A stretch of 64,000 nt of DNA. It comes from FEN-1073 sp963780865. Its GTDB lineage: Bacteria > Chloroflexota > Anaerolineae > Anaerolineales > RBG-16-64-43. The stretch is taken from positions 53,533 to 117,532 of the forward strand of contig CAWADT010000030.1 of the NCBI GenBank assembly GCA_963780865.1, read 5' to 3'. Positions 1 to 9,666 of this stretch are shown one piece after another (within the stretch, counting starts at the first letter, position 1; every line of letters starts with the position of its first letter). A program made the position numbers and the translations under genes. A model generated the notes under the pieces. It worked only from the letters and a program-made list of their open reading frames with translations, was not told the DNA's origin and searched no databases.

Positions 1-209
1 AGGATAACCAGGATCAGCAATAGAAAATATCGATGGGTTTTTATCATGAGTTTTTCTTTCCTTTGATAAATTTTATTCGGAAATTCACTAGGACTTCGGC
101 TGTGTACGATTTAATTTACAAGCCATTTCTTCAATTATATCAATGCCTTTCGAAAACCGTTGAAAATAAGAGACTTTTTAATAAATACTTTTTAAATGGG
201 ATTTTTAAA

Positions 210-1298
210 TCAATCAGGGGTAGACCTTTCGGCCGATTTCTTAAATTTATAAGATCGCAAAAGATCCCACGGCCTGAACGAAAATGTGTCGGATTCATCC
301 GTCATGGGAGAAAGACAGGCCAAGACCAAAGCCAGGCCTATCATCCCCAAATGATAGATCGCCATATAGGGGCTGAGAAAACCATAAAAATCCACGCCTG
401 CCGGCGGTGTCACCCATGTAAGGACCGCCAAACAACCCGACCAGATAATAACGATTGGGATTGCTTTTAACGTTTTGACGCTGCACAGGGTAATGAATAT
501 AGGGAGACCCGGCATTCCGTAGGGAGTTATTATGCCGGCCAATGCGCCGCCTAGTTGCCAATACTTCCAGCGGCGTGCCATGATAACCAACAGAGCGATA
601 ATACCAGCAACCCAGGGTCCGAACTTTCCCCAGATGGTATGCGATGCTTCGGTTTGGGCAAGCGGCGGATCATGCAACAGCACATTGAGCCAGGATGGAT
701 ACAAAGGTATAAACAATACTCCGTAGACAAAGAGGGAAACCAGCAGCCCTTTCCAATCACGGCGGAGAAGAATATATAGCGCTACGATAAAAATGGCGCC
801 CTGCGGTTTGACCATAAGCAATCCGTAACCCATCACCCTGCAGATCAGGCCAAACTTGGAATTGTATTTTTTATCCCCGATAAAGAGGAGCATCAGGCCT
901 GCGCCGATGACAAACAGATCGATTCCGCCGGAAGCGAGCACCCAAAGCATGGTATTGGTCGCGAACCAAGCCAATCCCACCCAGGCCCGTTGGTAAAAAA
1001 CCACGGCAAAGAGGAGCGCCCCGCCAAGGACAAGATATATTTGGGGGGAGGCAAAAAGCATCGGCCACATGAATAACACAGCAAAGGGCGGATTATAGAA
1101 ATTCGGAATGTGGGGTTGAACCGACCAGGGATTTACTCCGGACAGCAGCAAACGAAAACCGCGTTGCAGATCATTAAAATCAAAGCTGTTCACGGAAAAT
1201 ACCCGGACGATGGCGAACATGATTATCAATCCGAGGAGAAAACCAAAGAGCGATCGAGTTCTATCGGTGATCGGGATGTTCTTTATCCTAGAAGTCAT
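210..1298 (-). CDS. Multi-pass membrane protein, GT87/DUF2029-like
   Basis: A 362-residue protein with about nine to ten hydrophobic segments. After the first segment comes an acidic luminal loop (FDFNDLQRGFRLLLSG, then NPWS and YNPPFAVLFMWP). This layout is usual in GT-C-fold polyprenyl-phosphate-dependent mannosyltransferases of the GT87/DUF2029 type, which add sugars outside the membrane. The frame is intact, unlike its three upstream neighbours on the same strand. The start is the first ATG; a GGGAGA sits rather far upstream, so the start is only fairly sure. The role as a glycosyltransferase is inferred from topology and the loop; no substrate can be named. Confidence 0.6.
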   Translation of the reverse strand: MTSRIKNIPITDRTRSLFGFLLGLIIMFAIVRVFSVNSFDFNDLQRGFRLLLSGVNPWSVQPHIPNFYNPPFAVLFMWPMLFASPQIYLVLGGALLFAVVFYQRAWVGLAWFATNTMLWVLASGGIDLFVIGAGLMLLFIGDKKYNSKFGLICRVMGYGLLMVKPQGAIFIVALYILLRRDWKGLLVSLFVYGVLFIPLYPSWLNVLLHDPPLAQTEASHTIWGKFGPWVAGIIALLVIMARRWKYWQLGGALAGIITPYGMPGLPIFITLCSVKTLKAIPIVIIWSGCLAVLTWVTPPAGVDFYGFLSPYMAIYHLGMIGLALVLACLSPMTDESDTFSFRPWDLLRSYKFKKSAERSTPD

Positions 1299-1446
1299 AT
1301 CTTTTTTGGAAACTCTCCCTAAATAATTTGATATTTCTATTACTCATCTGATTCCATGTATCCAATATTGGTTTTTCCACCCCTAGAAGATGAACCCGGG
1401 ACCATTTTTACGATGGACACCAAATGGCGGGAAGGAAAGAATTTGA

Positions 1447-2690
1447 TCAATTATACCTTCTGTGGACAGGTAGCCACTGGGGTACGGAGACCAATGTCGT
1501 GGTTGGGGAAGGGGTTAACGTTCGAGTCGGCGTGTTCTTAATGGTGATGGGGTTATGGTTGGAGAAACTGTGGGAGTTGGGGTTCCGGAAGGCGTCAAGG
1601 TTCGCGTCATTGGCGGAGTGGGGGTGATGGTAGGTGTCGGCGTCGATCTCACAGTACGAGTTTTTGTGGGAGTACGTGTCACCGTAGGTGTGCGCGTAAT
1701 TGTGGGAGCACCAATCGATGGCATACGGCAAGAAACGGAGAATGGCAAAAAGGACCAGCAGCGCCCGCAATCAGTCATCTTCGTATCCGGCGGAAGGGTG
1801 TGGGTAACGGTGTTCCAGTTGCCGTTGGTGTTTCAGTCGGTGAAAGTGTCTTAGTTGGTGTCGGAGTTGTCGTCTCGGTTGGTTCAAGCGTTTCTGTTGA
1901 TGTTTGTGTTGGGATGAGGGTTAGCGTGCTCGTTGCGGTTTCAGTAGATGTAACGTGGGAGTGTTAGTAGGTGTTGGCGTATTTGTCGGCAAAGGTATTT
2001 CGGTTGGTGTTGGCGTTGGCATTTGTGTCAGCGTGTTTGTTTCCGTCGGTGTTGGTGTTGGCGTGATAGTCAAAGTACTCGTTCCAGTTGGCGTAGATGT
2101 ACTAGTACGTGAATTGGTTGGTGTTGGAGTTAGTGTCGATGTCTTGGTGGATGTTATGGTTGGCGTGGGGGTTGGTGGCTGGTTGATCTTTGCCCAAGCC
2201 TGGCTCATGGTCAATCCACTCAAGATGGTAAATTAATTTTTGCTTGTTCCGATATCAACGCAGACTTCAAATCACCGGGAGAGACATTAGCCAAATCGGT
2301 AATATACTGGTTTACGGCGTTGGCTTCATCCTGTGATATTAGGACACTATCCCCCTGCCCATCTAATAATGCCTGTAATTTAGATTGCCAATAATCGATT
2401 AGATTGGATCCTCTAGTGACCAAGTCCGGATGAGTTCCCAAGACATAGGTTATTTCCCATCCATATTGACTATATAATTGATTTAGGGCTTGGCCCGCCG
2501 GCGTGCTATTTAATAATTCATTTCTTACCCGATAATAAACACTAAAATCATACATCGCTCCTTGAACTTGATTGCCGAAGATCCCATTATCAGAAACTGG
2601 CAATTGAGGGGAAGATTGAAGCCCAGTGTAATTTGATGGAGGGCATAATTGTTTGACATAATCCGCCGGACATATGCATTTCCATATTAA
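1447..2690 (-). pseudogene. Thr/Pro-stalk secreted protein, frame-broken
   Basis: The upper part (about 2690 to 2220) reads as a globular segment with CPP, YRVRNELL and TPAGQALNQLY, a pattern I associate with modules of secreted Chloroflexota proteins. It is followed by a long low-complexity stalk of Thr-Pro units (TPTPTPT and variants) down to about 1450, ending in VPQWLPVHRRYN. The Thr-Pro pattern jumps between frames at roughly 2225, 1920, 1780 and 1520, so indels rather than nonsense codons break the frame. No good start codon is visible at the upper end; the piece may be the 3' part of the gene that starts at 4615. Either a decaying gene or a poorly resolved repeat. Confidence 0.5.
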
Positions 2691-2697
2691 TTATACT

Positions 2698-4615
2698 TTA
2701 ATATTTCGGTTTCATAATTCTACTAGGGTTTTTATTCTCCTCCTTTATTAATTGACCTTGAATTCCAAAGCCCGCATTAACCATTTGCTCGGGCCATCCA
2801 TTTCTATTTAAAAACGTCGGCGGTATATTCCCAGATGTTCGGCTTAATATTACCGATGCGGATGGACGCTCCAGTTTCGATGCCATAGCAATACCAATTC
2901 GAACCGTGTCCGAAAATTGAACTGCCTCCGAGTATTACATTAGGGACATTGGGATCAATTAGCGGAATATTTTCCAGGAAAGAGATGTTGTGGCTTGTCC
3001 ATAGGAAATATCCTACGAATTGGGCATTGGGCTGAGGAAAATCTAGGACGTAATAACCATATTGGTTCCCATTATTGGAGACGCTGAAATCATATTCGGG
3101 CGATAAGAAATAACCGTTATTGGAAGCCAACGTTGGGGTTGCGGTTGGCGTGGGAGTTATTGTAGGAGTAAGGGTTTCGGTAGACGTGGGAGTTGAAGTT
3201 TCCGTCGGTGTTATCGAATATATAGGTGTCGCATTCGGATCGGACGATGCAAAGAAAATGTATCTCCACCAATTTAATTGGCTATCCTGTGAATCTTGAT
3301 GCGGAATGTGCTGTAACCACCATTTCTTATAAGGGATTCCACAATGAGGATCTGTTGCTATATTTTGATTTATATAAAGTTTCCGTGCAGCCCCAATCTT
3401 CACGGTTTATAAGTCTAGGAATATATGAATTATTTATTATAAATGCCGGATAATTCGTCAACCATTCACTTTCATCCGAATTTACTTGATAATTCAGGTC
3501 CCATTGATAATTGCAATATGCATTTGGCGGGAAGTGCATAGTACCAATATGACCATTGGGATTTGCTTCTGGATGCAGAATTTCCGGGTTGAATAGGACA
3601 ATGTTGAAATATTACTGTAAGCATCTTTATCGATTGTATATCTATCATAATTTCCCATAAAATCATTTTCAGCAATATATTCAACATTATCCGGAATTGA
3701 ATATCCATCGGCATAAAGAGGGTCCATTAACATTTTTGAAATTTGTTAGAGTATATTCCATTCTATGGCCAAGATCTTCTAGCATCTCGCTATAACCTCT
3801 TTCATAACTAAATGCATGCATTCCGAAATAACGCGATGATGATTTATCTGCTCCACACAAATCTGCCGTACTCTTTACATACCATTCCAGAGCTGTAGCG
3901 CCAGGCATTTCCCAAAACCAGACTTCATCTATATCTCCATTATTTAATGCTTGGCAAGCGCTTTCATTACCATCACCACTATATGACGTATTCAAGCTCG
4001 CATATAAATCAAACGATCCCGTGCCTGGAAACTCACAGAGTGAGCCAATTTCGTCCGGAGTAAGGGAGATATTTTGAAGATAAAATGAAAATGGTTGAAT
4101 AACCCATACCACCCTGGTTATCCGGTTGCATACCTACAAATTCCTTAGTACCGATTTTCTTAGGAAATTCTGAAACATGAATTGCTTTTTCCAAGAGTAA
4201 ATTGATTGTACCGCCGCTATCTATAAAAATAAGATTTATTAATATTTGTGATTGCGTAATCATATCTGCTTCACTCATCCACGAGTGATGGTCGTTCGCA
4301 ACGATCGCAGCGCTATCCGAAAGATACGTCGTTGTACTTATATTTGTATTAATCGGGTTATAAATAATTATTCGAACTTTTTTTGTTACGGTATTCGTCA
4401 CATTATTTGCATAAACACTCTTATTAATTTTTTGGGGGGATTCTAAAATCGGTTTTTCACCACGCGCCCAAGCGCTTCTCATTTGATCTTCAATTGATTC
4501 ACCGGAACCAATGGACCATTACTCGACTGTGCTTTGGTATAAATAACTCCATAATAGAAGGAAGTAAATATGATAACCGTCATCAAAAAAGCGAAAATGC
4601 GATATGTTTTTTCAT
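2698..4615 (-). pseudogene. Secreted protein with Thr/Pro linker, frame-broken
   Basis: The start is well supported: ATG at 4615 with GGGAGAG eight bases upstream, then MKKHIAFSLF and, after one frame change, a hydrophobic stretch ending in TKAQSS, a plausible signal peptide. The rest can be followed through at least five frame changes (near 4600, 4090, 3710, 3560, 3390 and 2880). Recognisable stretches are ERGYSEMLEDLGHRMEY, HIGTMHFPPNAYCNY, INREDWGC, KKWWLQHIPH and NWWRYIFF, then a Thr-Pro linker (about 3240-3130) and a C-terminal domain ending in SRIMKPKY. I recall similar blocks in uncharacterised secreted proteins of Chloroflexota and Actinobacteria. Function unknown. Confidence 0.55.
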
Positions 4616-4689
4616 AATTTCTCTCCCTTCCATCATTTCCTTACTGTTTTGTACACAAAATCCTATTATAAAAACGAATATTCAATAAA

Positions 4690-5979
4690 TTAATTTTTAT
4701 CACCTCTTTCCATGACATAAATCGATCCATTCTGATCGCACCAATAAATTCTCGAATTGTCCAATGTAAATAATTTTACTATCCCCAGGGGTACGTTCGT
4801 CAATTTATCATCGTCCAAATTAAACATTTGGAATTATTTCCGTTGCAATAACTAATAATATAAACATAATTTTTATATTTGTAATTGGTTGCAGTACCAC
4901 TCAAGGAAACAATTTGTTTCATTTCTCCGCTGGCGAAAGAATATTTCCACAACGCTTCACTTTCGTCTGTACAAGATGAAAATCCCGGATTTATGTTCTG
5001 GGAAATTGAGAAATAAATAAATTTTTCGTCTATGGAAATGATATCTGTAATCCCTTTATAGGATTGGTAAACACTCGTGCTTGAAACTTCACTCCCTCCT
5101 TCCAAAATGGATCGATCAATAACTTTTATAACTGTTTTTGATGAATTGTCGATGAATATAATATACTGACCAAGCCAATAAATCCCCCTATCACTTACAA
5201 ACGGTAGTTCGTAGCAATTATCCGAAACAATTGTATCAATCTCACTTCCTCCAATTTTATTTCTTTTTATTATTCCTAATAATTTCTTTTGTGCACTATC
5301 AAGTGCGCAAGCTGACCAATATATATAACCATTATGAACAATTAGATGATAAATGTCTTCTCTTCCTTCAGAGACTATTATTTTACTATTGTCTTTTTTA
5401 TTTATTTGAATTATTTTGAGTAAACTTGAATCATCAGCCGGATATGAAAATATAATAATATAATTATTATCTTGTGTTTCAGGGAGAAGTAAATTACCTT
5501 CTTCTTGAATAAAATATTTGGTTTACCCCCGTTTTTATTAATCCTATTCAGAGACTAAAGAGGATGAATGGATCCGAATTATTTATTGATAACCAGTAGG
5601 CATAATCATCATCAAGGAACAGGCTTTGATATAAAGAATTATCTTCACTAAGCGTTATTATTTTTCCACCATTTATTGAAACCCGTTCTATTCTATTATT
5701 TACTAAAGTATTATTACCTTGTTCGTTTTTAATTTTCGTTATTACAAAGATGTTATCATTGTCTAATTTCATTTCCTGAACATCTAGGTTTTTACCAATA
5801 ATTATTGGACCCAAAGTAGCAAATAGAGTTTGCGTTGACAATTCGGTAGTGGTTCGTGATTTATTAATAGATTTTGTCGCAGTAGTAAATGATTTTGTTG
5901 ACTTATTGAAAATTGCACAACCGGAAAGGATAAACGCAAGAATGCAGATGATTATAAAAATATTTTTTTTATTTGTCAT
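4690..5979 (-). pseudogene. Lipoprotein with beta-propeller-like repeats, frame-broken
   Basis: It begins with a clear lipoprotein signal: MTNKKN, a hydrophobic core and the lipobox LSGC. The rest can be read through about three frame changes (near 5550, 5525 and 4830) and contains repeated blades of the form DDDYAYWLSIN, YIIIFSYPADDSSLLKI, NGYIYWSACALDS, DRGIYWLGQYIIFID and LDNSRIYWCDQNGSIYV. This is the pattern of DUF5050-type propellers, where each blade shows 'what is seen on the outside' and a YW or YF motif. It ends with ERGDKN at 4690, only 75 bases before the next gene's start. Probably surface exposed; ligand unknown. Confidence 0.55.
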
Positions 5980-6107
5980 TACTCCCTCCTACTTCCTGTT
6001 ATCAATTGTATTCTATTTCACGACAGGTTGTCAAATCCCCAAATCCCCCCAAAAACTGACCTGCGAATAGACCTGTAAACCCTTCCACTATCATATCCAA
6101 TTAATGA

Positions 6108-6221
6108 TATACTCGCTTTTGCCGCTTGGATCGGGCAACGACCGAGACGGCAGGAAAAAGCGAGTTCGCCTTTTGGCGCCTGTTTCCGCCCTCCCGGTCT
6201 GCCCGCGAGGGCGTTTTGTTT
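6108..6221 (+). promoter_or_regulatory. Structured panB leader with attenuator-like terminator
   Basis: A TATACT box lies at 6108-6113. A long imperfect hairpin follows: ACTCGCTTTTGCCG (6111-6124) pairs with CGGC and AAAAAGCGAGT (6148-6165), with an inner TCGG/CCGA stem and loop GCAACGA. Then comes a small CGCC-TTTT-GGCG hairpin (6167-6178) and an intrinsic terminator. No plus-strand gene lies upstream, since the neighbour is divergent, so the terminator can only act on the panB leader or on antisense transcripts. This is the layout of transcriptional attenuation. The pan-motif RNA is known upstream of panB/C/D in Chloroflexi; assignment to it here is inference. The promoter overlaps the outer stem, so the exact transcript start is open. 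Confidence 0.5.
6187..6221 (+). terminator. Intrinsic terminator in panB leader
   Basis: CGCCCTC (6187-6193) and GAGGGCG (6207-6213) form a perfect 7-bp stem, followed at once by TTTTGTTT (6214-6221). It lies about 165 bases before the panB start. Confidence 0.75.
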
Positions 6222-6238
6222 ACTGCACCAAAAGGACG

Positions 6239-6333
6239 GTCGAGTAGGGCCGAAGGCCCGTATCGAGACCTCGATCGTTAAAACGAAGGCGTGGTCTCGA
6301 TACAGCCTTGAAAAACACTCGGCCTACTCGACC
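6239..6333. repeat. Nested palindrome, GGTCGAGTA type
   Basis: GGTCGAGTAGGGCCGA (6239-6254) pairs with TCGGCCTACTCGACC (6319-6333), and TATCGAGACC (6261-6270) with GGTCTCGATA (6293-6302). This nested arrangement resembles REP-like elements with GGTCTCGATA and CTCGACC ends that occur in many high-GC bacteria. It lies between the leader terminator and the panB ribosome binding site. Confidence 0.7.
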
Positions 6334-6384
6334 ACCAGTACCCCCTAGTGGCGTGCTTGACCACCGACAGGTAAAGAGGATCGC

Positions 6385-7258
6385 ATGTCCGTCTATTCGT
6401 CCGACGATAAAAAAATCACGGTGCGCGATTTCCGCCTGAAGAAGGAAAAAGGCGAGCCGATTGCGATGCTCACCGCCTACGATTATCCCGTCGCGCGCGC
6501 GCTCGACCGGGCCGGAATCGACGCGATCCTGGTCGGGGATTCGCTCGGCATGGTCGCGCTCGGATACGCCAACACCTTGCCGGTGACGATGGACGAGATG
6601 ATCCACCATTGCAAAGCGGTGGCGCGCGGCGCATCCCGTCCGCTCCTTGTCGGCGATCTGCCGTTCCTTTCCTACCAGACCAGCCCGGTCGACGCGGTCC
6701 GCAACGCCGGGCGATTCCTGCAGGAGGGGGGAATGGAGGCGGTGAAGCTCGAAGGCGGGCGGGAGATGCTGCCCGCCGTCCAAGCCGTACTCGAAGCGGG
6801 GATTCCCGGTGCTGGGGCACCTCGGCCTTACGCCGCAATCGGTCCACAAGTTCGGCGGGATGCGACCGCAGGGCCGCACGGCTGAGACCGCGCGCCGCCT
6901 GCTTGAGGACGCGCTGCTCCTCGAACAGGCCGGCGTTTTCGGGATCGTCCTGGAATCCATTCCGGCGCGTCTGGCAGCGCTCGTCAGTCAGCGGCTCGCC
7001 ATCCCGACGATCGGCATCGGCGCGGGCTCCGGTTGCGACGGCCAAGTGCTGGTGACGAGCGATATGCTCGGGCTCTACGACCGCTTCACGCCGCGTTTCG
7101 TCAAACGCTACGCGAACCTGCTCGAAGAGATGGACCGCGCCTTTCAATCCTACAGCGCCGAAGTGCAATCCCGCGCTTTTCCTGCCCGCGAGCATGAAAC
7201 TGACATGGCGGATGAGGAATGGCAGAAGCTGCAGAAATTGCTGGAGAATCAACTATGA
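6385..7258 (+). CDS. panB: 3-methyl-2-oxobutanoate hydroxymethyltransferase (frameshift in the sequence)
   Basis: PanB transfers a hydroxymethyl group from methylene-tetrahydrofolate to 2-ketoisovalerate, giving ketopantoate, the first pantothenate step. Family hallmarks are present: DSLGMVALGY, TLPVTMDEMIHHCKAV, PLLVGDLPF, VKLEGG, GHLGLTPQSVHKFGG and IPTIGIGAGSGCDGQVLV. The reading frame breaks at 6805-6809: the sequence reads ATT-CCC-GGT where the family has Ile-Pro-Val. Removing one C of the CCC run restores IPVLGHLGLTPQ and a continuous 290-residue protein, normal for PanB. I treat it as a functional gene with a one-base consensus error. ATG with AGAGGA just upstream. First gene of a CoA pathway cluster. 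Confidence 0.93.
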
Positions 7259-7306
7259 AAAGGGGTCTTGTATGTAACCATGACTAAACTGTAAAAAAAA
7301 TCACGT

Positions 7307-7388
7307 TCTTACCGCAAAGCCGCAAAGGCCGCAAAGAAAAAAATAAAAGATTTGTTGTTCTTCGCGTCTTTGCGACTTTGCGGTGAGA
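7307..7388. repeat. Long palindrome of GCAAAG units
   Basis: Left arm 7311-7338 repeats CGCAAAG with a period near nine (ACCGCAAAG, CCGCAAAGG, CCGCAAAGA). Right arm 7358-7385 is its imperfect reverse complement (CTTTGCG units). It fills most of the panB-panE gap. A second copy is at 28238-28340. Confidence 0.8.
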
Positions 7389-7422
7389 TTTTTTCTTTTT
7401 TATTTAAGTGAGGAGATTCAAA

Positions 7423-8313
7423 ATGAAAGTTACCATCCTTGGCACCGGCGCAATGGCCTGCCTGTTCGGCGCGCGGCTCACCGTCGACGCCGACGTCACG
7501 CTCCTCGGCACCTGGCTGGATGCGATTCAGGCAATCCGGCGCGACGGAATCCGCGTGCGCTACGACGACGGGGTGAAGACCGCGGCTGTTCGCGCCACCG
7601 ATTCCCCGGAAGCCTGCCGCGATTCCGATCTGGCGATTGTGCTGGTCAAATCGCAACAAACCCGGGGCGCGGTCGAGCGCGCCAAGGATATTCTCAGGCC
7701 CGACGGGTTAGCGCTGACGCTTCAGAACGGATTGGGAAATTGCGATTCGCTGGCCGATGTTTTTGGAAGCGAGCGTTCCGCCGCGGGCGTGACGACGCTC
7801 GGCGCGTATGTGGAATCGCCCGGCGCGATCCGCTTCGGCGGGGAAGGTGTCGTCTGGCTGGAGCGCCATCCGCGAATTCAGCCCGCGTACGATCTCTTCC
7901 GCCAGGCGGGTTTCGAGGTTGGCATCACAGACGATCTTCCTTCCCTGCAATGGGGCAAATTGGTGGTCAACTCCGGGATGAACACGCTGACGGCCTTGCT
8001 GCGCGTCCCGAACGGCTGCCTGGCCGACCGCCCCGCCCTGCGCGCGTTGTACCTCGACGTGATCGCGGAAACGGCCGCGGTAGCCAAGGCGGCGGGGATT
8101 GGATTGCCGTACGACGATCCCGCGAAGATGGCGCTCGAAGTTGCCACACGCACGGCGGGCAACCATTCTTCGATGCTGCAGGATATGGAGGCCGGTCGGG
8201 CTTTGGAAATCGAATCCATTACCGGCGCCGTATTGAAAACCGCCGACCGCGCCGGGTACGACGCCCCGCTGAACCGGATGCTCTACCGGTTGTTGAAGGC
8301 GGCGAATATGTAA
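7423..8313 (+). CDS. panE: 2-dehydropantoate 2-reductase
   Basis: Reduces ketopantoate to pantoate with NADPH, the step after PanB. The N-terminus MKVTILGTGAMACLFGARL is the Rossmann nucleotide-binding motif (GxGxMxxxxGxxL). The central VKSQQT and LQNGLGN and the C-terminal helical domain with KLVVNSGMNTLTALL, the Lys-Asn catalytic region, follow the ApbA/PanE pattern. Length 296 is typical. I place the start at ATG 7423 because AGGAGA (7411-7416) is at ideal spacing; an in-frame GTG at 7408 lies before that site. Third enzymatic group of the same plus-strand cluster. Confidence 0.93.
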   Translation: MKVTILGTGAMACLFGARLTVDADVTLLGTWLDAIQAIRRDGIRVRYDDGVKTAAVRATDSPEACRDSDLAIVLVKSQQTRGAVERAKDILRPDGLALTLQNGLGNCDSLADVFGSERSAAGVTTLGAYVESPGAIRFGGEGVVWLERHPRIQPAYDLFRQAGFEVGITDDLPSLQWGKLVVNSGMNTLTALLRVPNGCLADRPALRALYLDVIAETAAVAKAAGIGLPYDDPAKMALEVATRTAGNHSSMLQDMEAGRALEIESITGAVLKTADRAGYDAPLNRMLYRLLKAANM

Positions 8314-8357
8314 GGGCGGACCGCTGTCCGCCCCTACGGGATCAATGGAACTAGGAC

Positions 8358-9224
8358 TTGTGCAAAATTGCCCGAACTTCGAAATTCATTGCCGCCCTGC
8401 CCCGACCGCTGGGGCTGGTGCCGACGATGGGTTATCTTCATGAAGGGCATCTCGCGCTCGTGCGGCGCACGCGCGCCGAATGCGCCTCCGTCGGCGTGAG
8501 CATCTTCGTCAATCCCGCCCAGTTCGGGCCGCAGGAGGATCTCGTGCGCTATCCGCGCAACCTTCCGCGCGATTTGCGGCTATTGGAAGCGGCCGGCGCG
8601 GACCTCGTCTGGGCGCCGGAAGCGGACGAAGTGTATCCGCCCGGCTACCAAACCTACGTCTCCGTCGAGGAAGTTGCGCTACCGCTCGAAGGCGCCGCGC
8701 GGCCCGGGCACTTTCGCGGCGTGGCGACGATCGTGGCCAAGCTGTTCAACGCGTTCACGCCCGACCGCGCCTACTTCGGGCAGAAGGACGCGCAGCAACT
8801 GGCGGTCATCCGCCGGATGGCGCGGGATCTCAATTTTCCGCTCGAGATCGTCGCCTGCCCGACGGTGCGCGAAAGCGACGGGCTGGCGATGTCGTCCCGC
8901 AATACTTATCTCGATCCGGAAGAGCGGCGGGCCGCGGCCGCGCTGTATCGCGCGCTTTCCGCGGCGCAAGCGGCCTACCACCGCGGCCAGCGGAATGCGG
9001 AGATCCTCCGGGCGGCGATGCGCGACGCCCTGGCCGCCGAAGCGCTCGCGAAAATGGAATACGTTTCCGCGGCCGATCCGGATACGCTGCTGGAACTCGA
9101 CCGCGTCGACGGCAACGCGCTGTTCTCGATGGCCGTGCGGTTCGGGAAAACGAGGTTGATCGATAACTTCATGCTGAAGGATGGAACATGGGAAACAGGC
9201 GAAATTCCGCAACTCAACCCCTGA
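8358..9224 (+). CDS. panC: Pantothenate synthetase
   Basis: Joins pantoate and beta-alanine using ATP. Motifs are clear: LVPTMGYLHEGHLALVR (HxGH nucleotidyltransferase signature), SIFVNPAQFGPQEDL, YFGQKDAQQLAVIRR, and SDGLAMSSRNTYL (KMSKS-like). Length 288 is normal. The start is weak: the frame opens after a TAG at 8352 and the first usable codon is TTG 8358, with AGGA directly against it. The N-terminal residues KIARTSKFIAALP differ from the usual IAELR pattern. Removing one C at 8373-8375 and adding one A near 8385 would give IAELRKFIAAL, so two small errors in this stretch are possible. The rest is certain. Confidence 0.92.
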   Translation: MCKIARTSKFIAALPRPLGLVPTMGYLHEGHLALVRRTRAECASVGVSIFVNPAQFGPQEDLVRYPRNLPRDLRLLEAAGADLVWAPEADEVYPPGYQTYVSVEEVALPLEGAARPGHFRGVATIVAKLFNAFTPDRAYFGQKDAQQLAVIRRMARDLNFPLEIVACPTVRESDGLAMSSRNTYLDPEERRAAAALYRALSAAQAAYHRGQRNAEILRAAMRDALAAEALAKMEYVSAADPDTLLELDRVDGNALFSMAVRFGKTRLIDNFMLKDGTWETGEIPQLNP

Positions 9225-9276
9225 CCCCTCTCCCAGCTTATGCTGGGAGAAGGGGGATAAGGGGATGAGGGGAAGC
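9218..9276. repeat. CTCCCAGC hairpin repeat, copy 1
   Basis: CTCCCAGCTTATGCTGGGAG is a near-perfect hairpin (about 9232-9251), flanked by CCCCT on the left and AGGGG/GAGGGG on the right. It lies between panC and panD, inside the operon. Related copies: 17392-17435, 24767-24833 and 28409-28482. Confidence 0.75.
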
Positions 9277-9294
9277 AGAAAGGATTTTTAGCAA

Positions 9295-9666
9295 ATGAAA
9301 CGTACCTTACTCAGATCGAAAATCCACCGCGCCACCGTGACCGACGCCAAGGTCGACTACGAGGGCAGCATCACAATCGATTCGGATCTGATGCGAGCGG
9401 CCGGGCTGGCGGAATACGAGCTGGTTCACATCGCCGACGTCGACAGCGGCGCGCGGCTCGAAACCTACGTGATGACCGGCCCGGCGGGCTCGGGCGTGAT
9501 CCGCATGAACGGCGCCGCGGCGCGAATGGTGAACGTCGGCGATAAAATCATCATCATGGCCTACGGCCAAGCCGAGGAGCCGCTCCCGGCCGGGTGGAAA
9601 CCGGAAATCGTCCTGGTGGACGAGAACAACCGAATTCGCGAGGTGGGGCATGCTTCTGTGCATTGA
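9295..9666 (+). CDS. panD: Aspartate 1-decarboxylase
   Basis: Makes beta-alanine from L-aspartate, the second substrate of PanC. The protein starts MKRTLLRSKIHRATVTDA and has the self-cleavage site in YEGSITID (Gly24-Ser25), where Ser becomes the pyruvoyl cofactor. VHIADVDSGARLETYVM, GSGVIRMNGAAARMV and VGDKIIIMAYG are family core strands. Length 123 is typical of the pyruvoyl type. AAAGGA lies 5' of the ATG. Its 3' end overlaps coaX by 17 bases, so the two are likely translated together. Confidence 0.95.
   Translation: MKRTLLRSKIHRATVTDAKVDYEGSITIDSDLMRAAGLAEYELVHIADVDSGARLETYVMTGPAGSGVIRMNGAAARMVNVGDKIIIMAYGQAEEPLPAGWKPEIVLVDENNRIREVGHASVH

Noticed and set aside
1555..2236. Plus-strand Val/Gly-rich open frames
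   Set aside because: They are the antisense of the Thr-Pro stalk, where ACN/CCN codons read as GT-rich Val/Gly codons.
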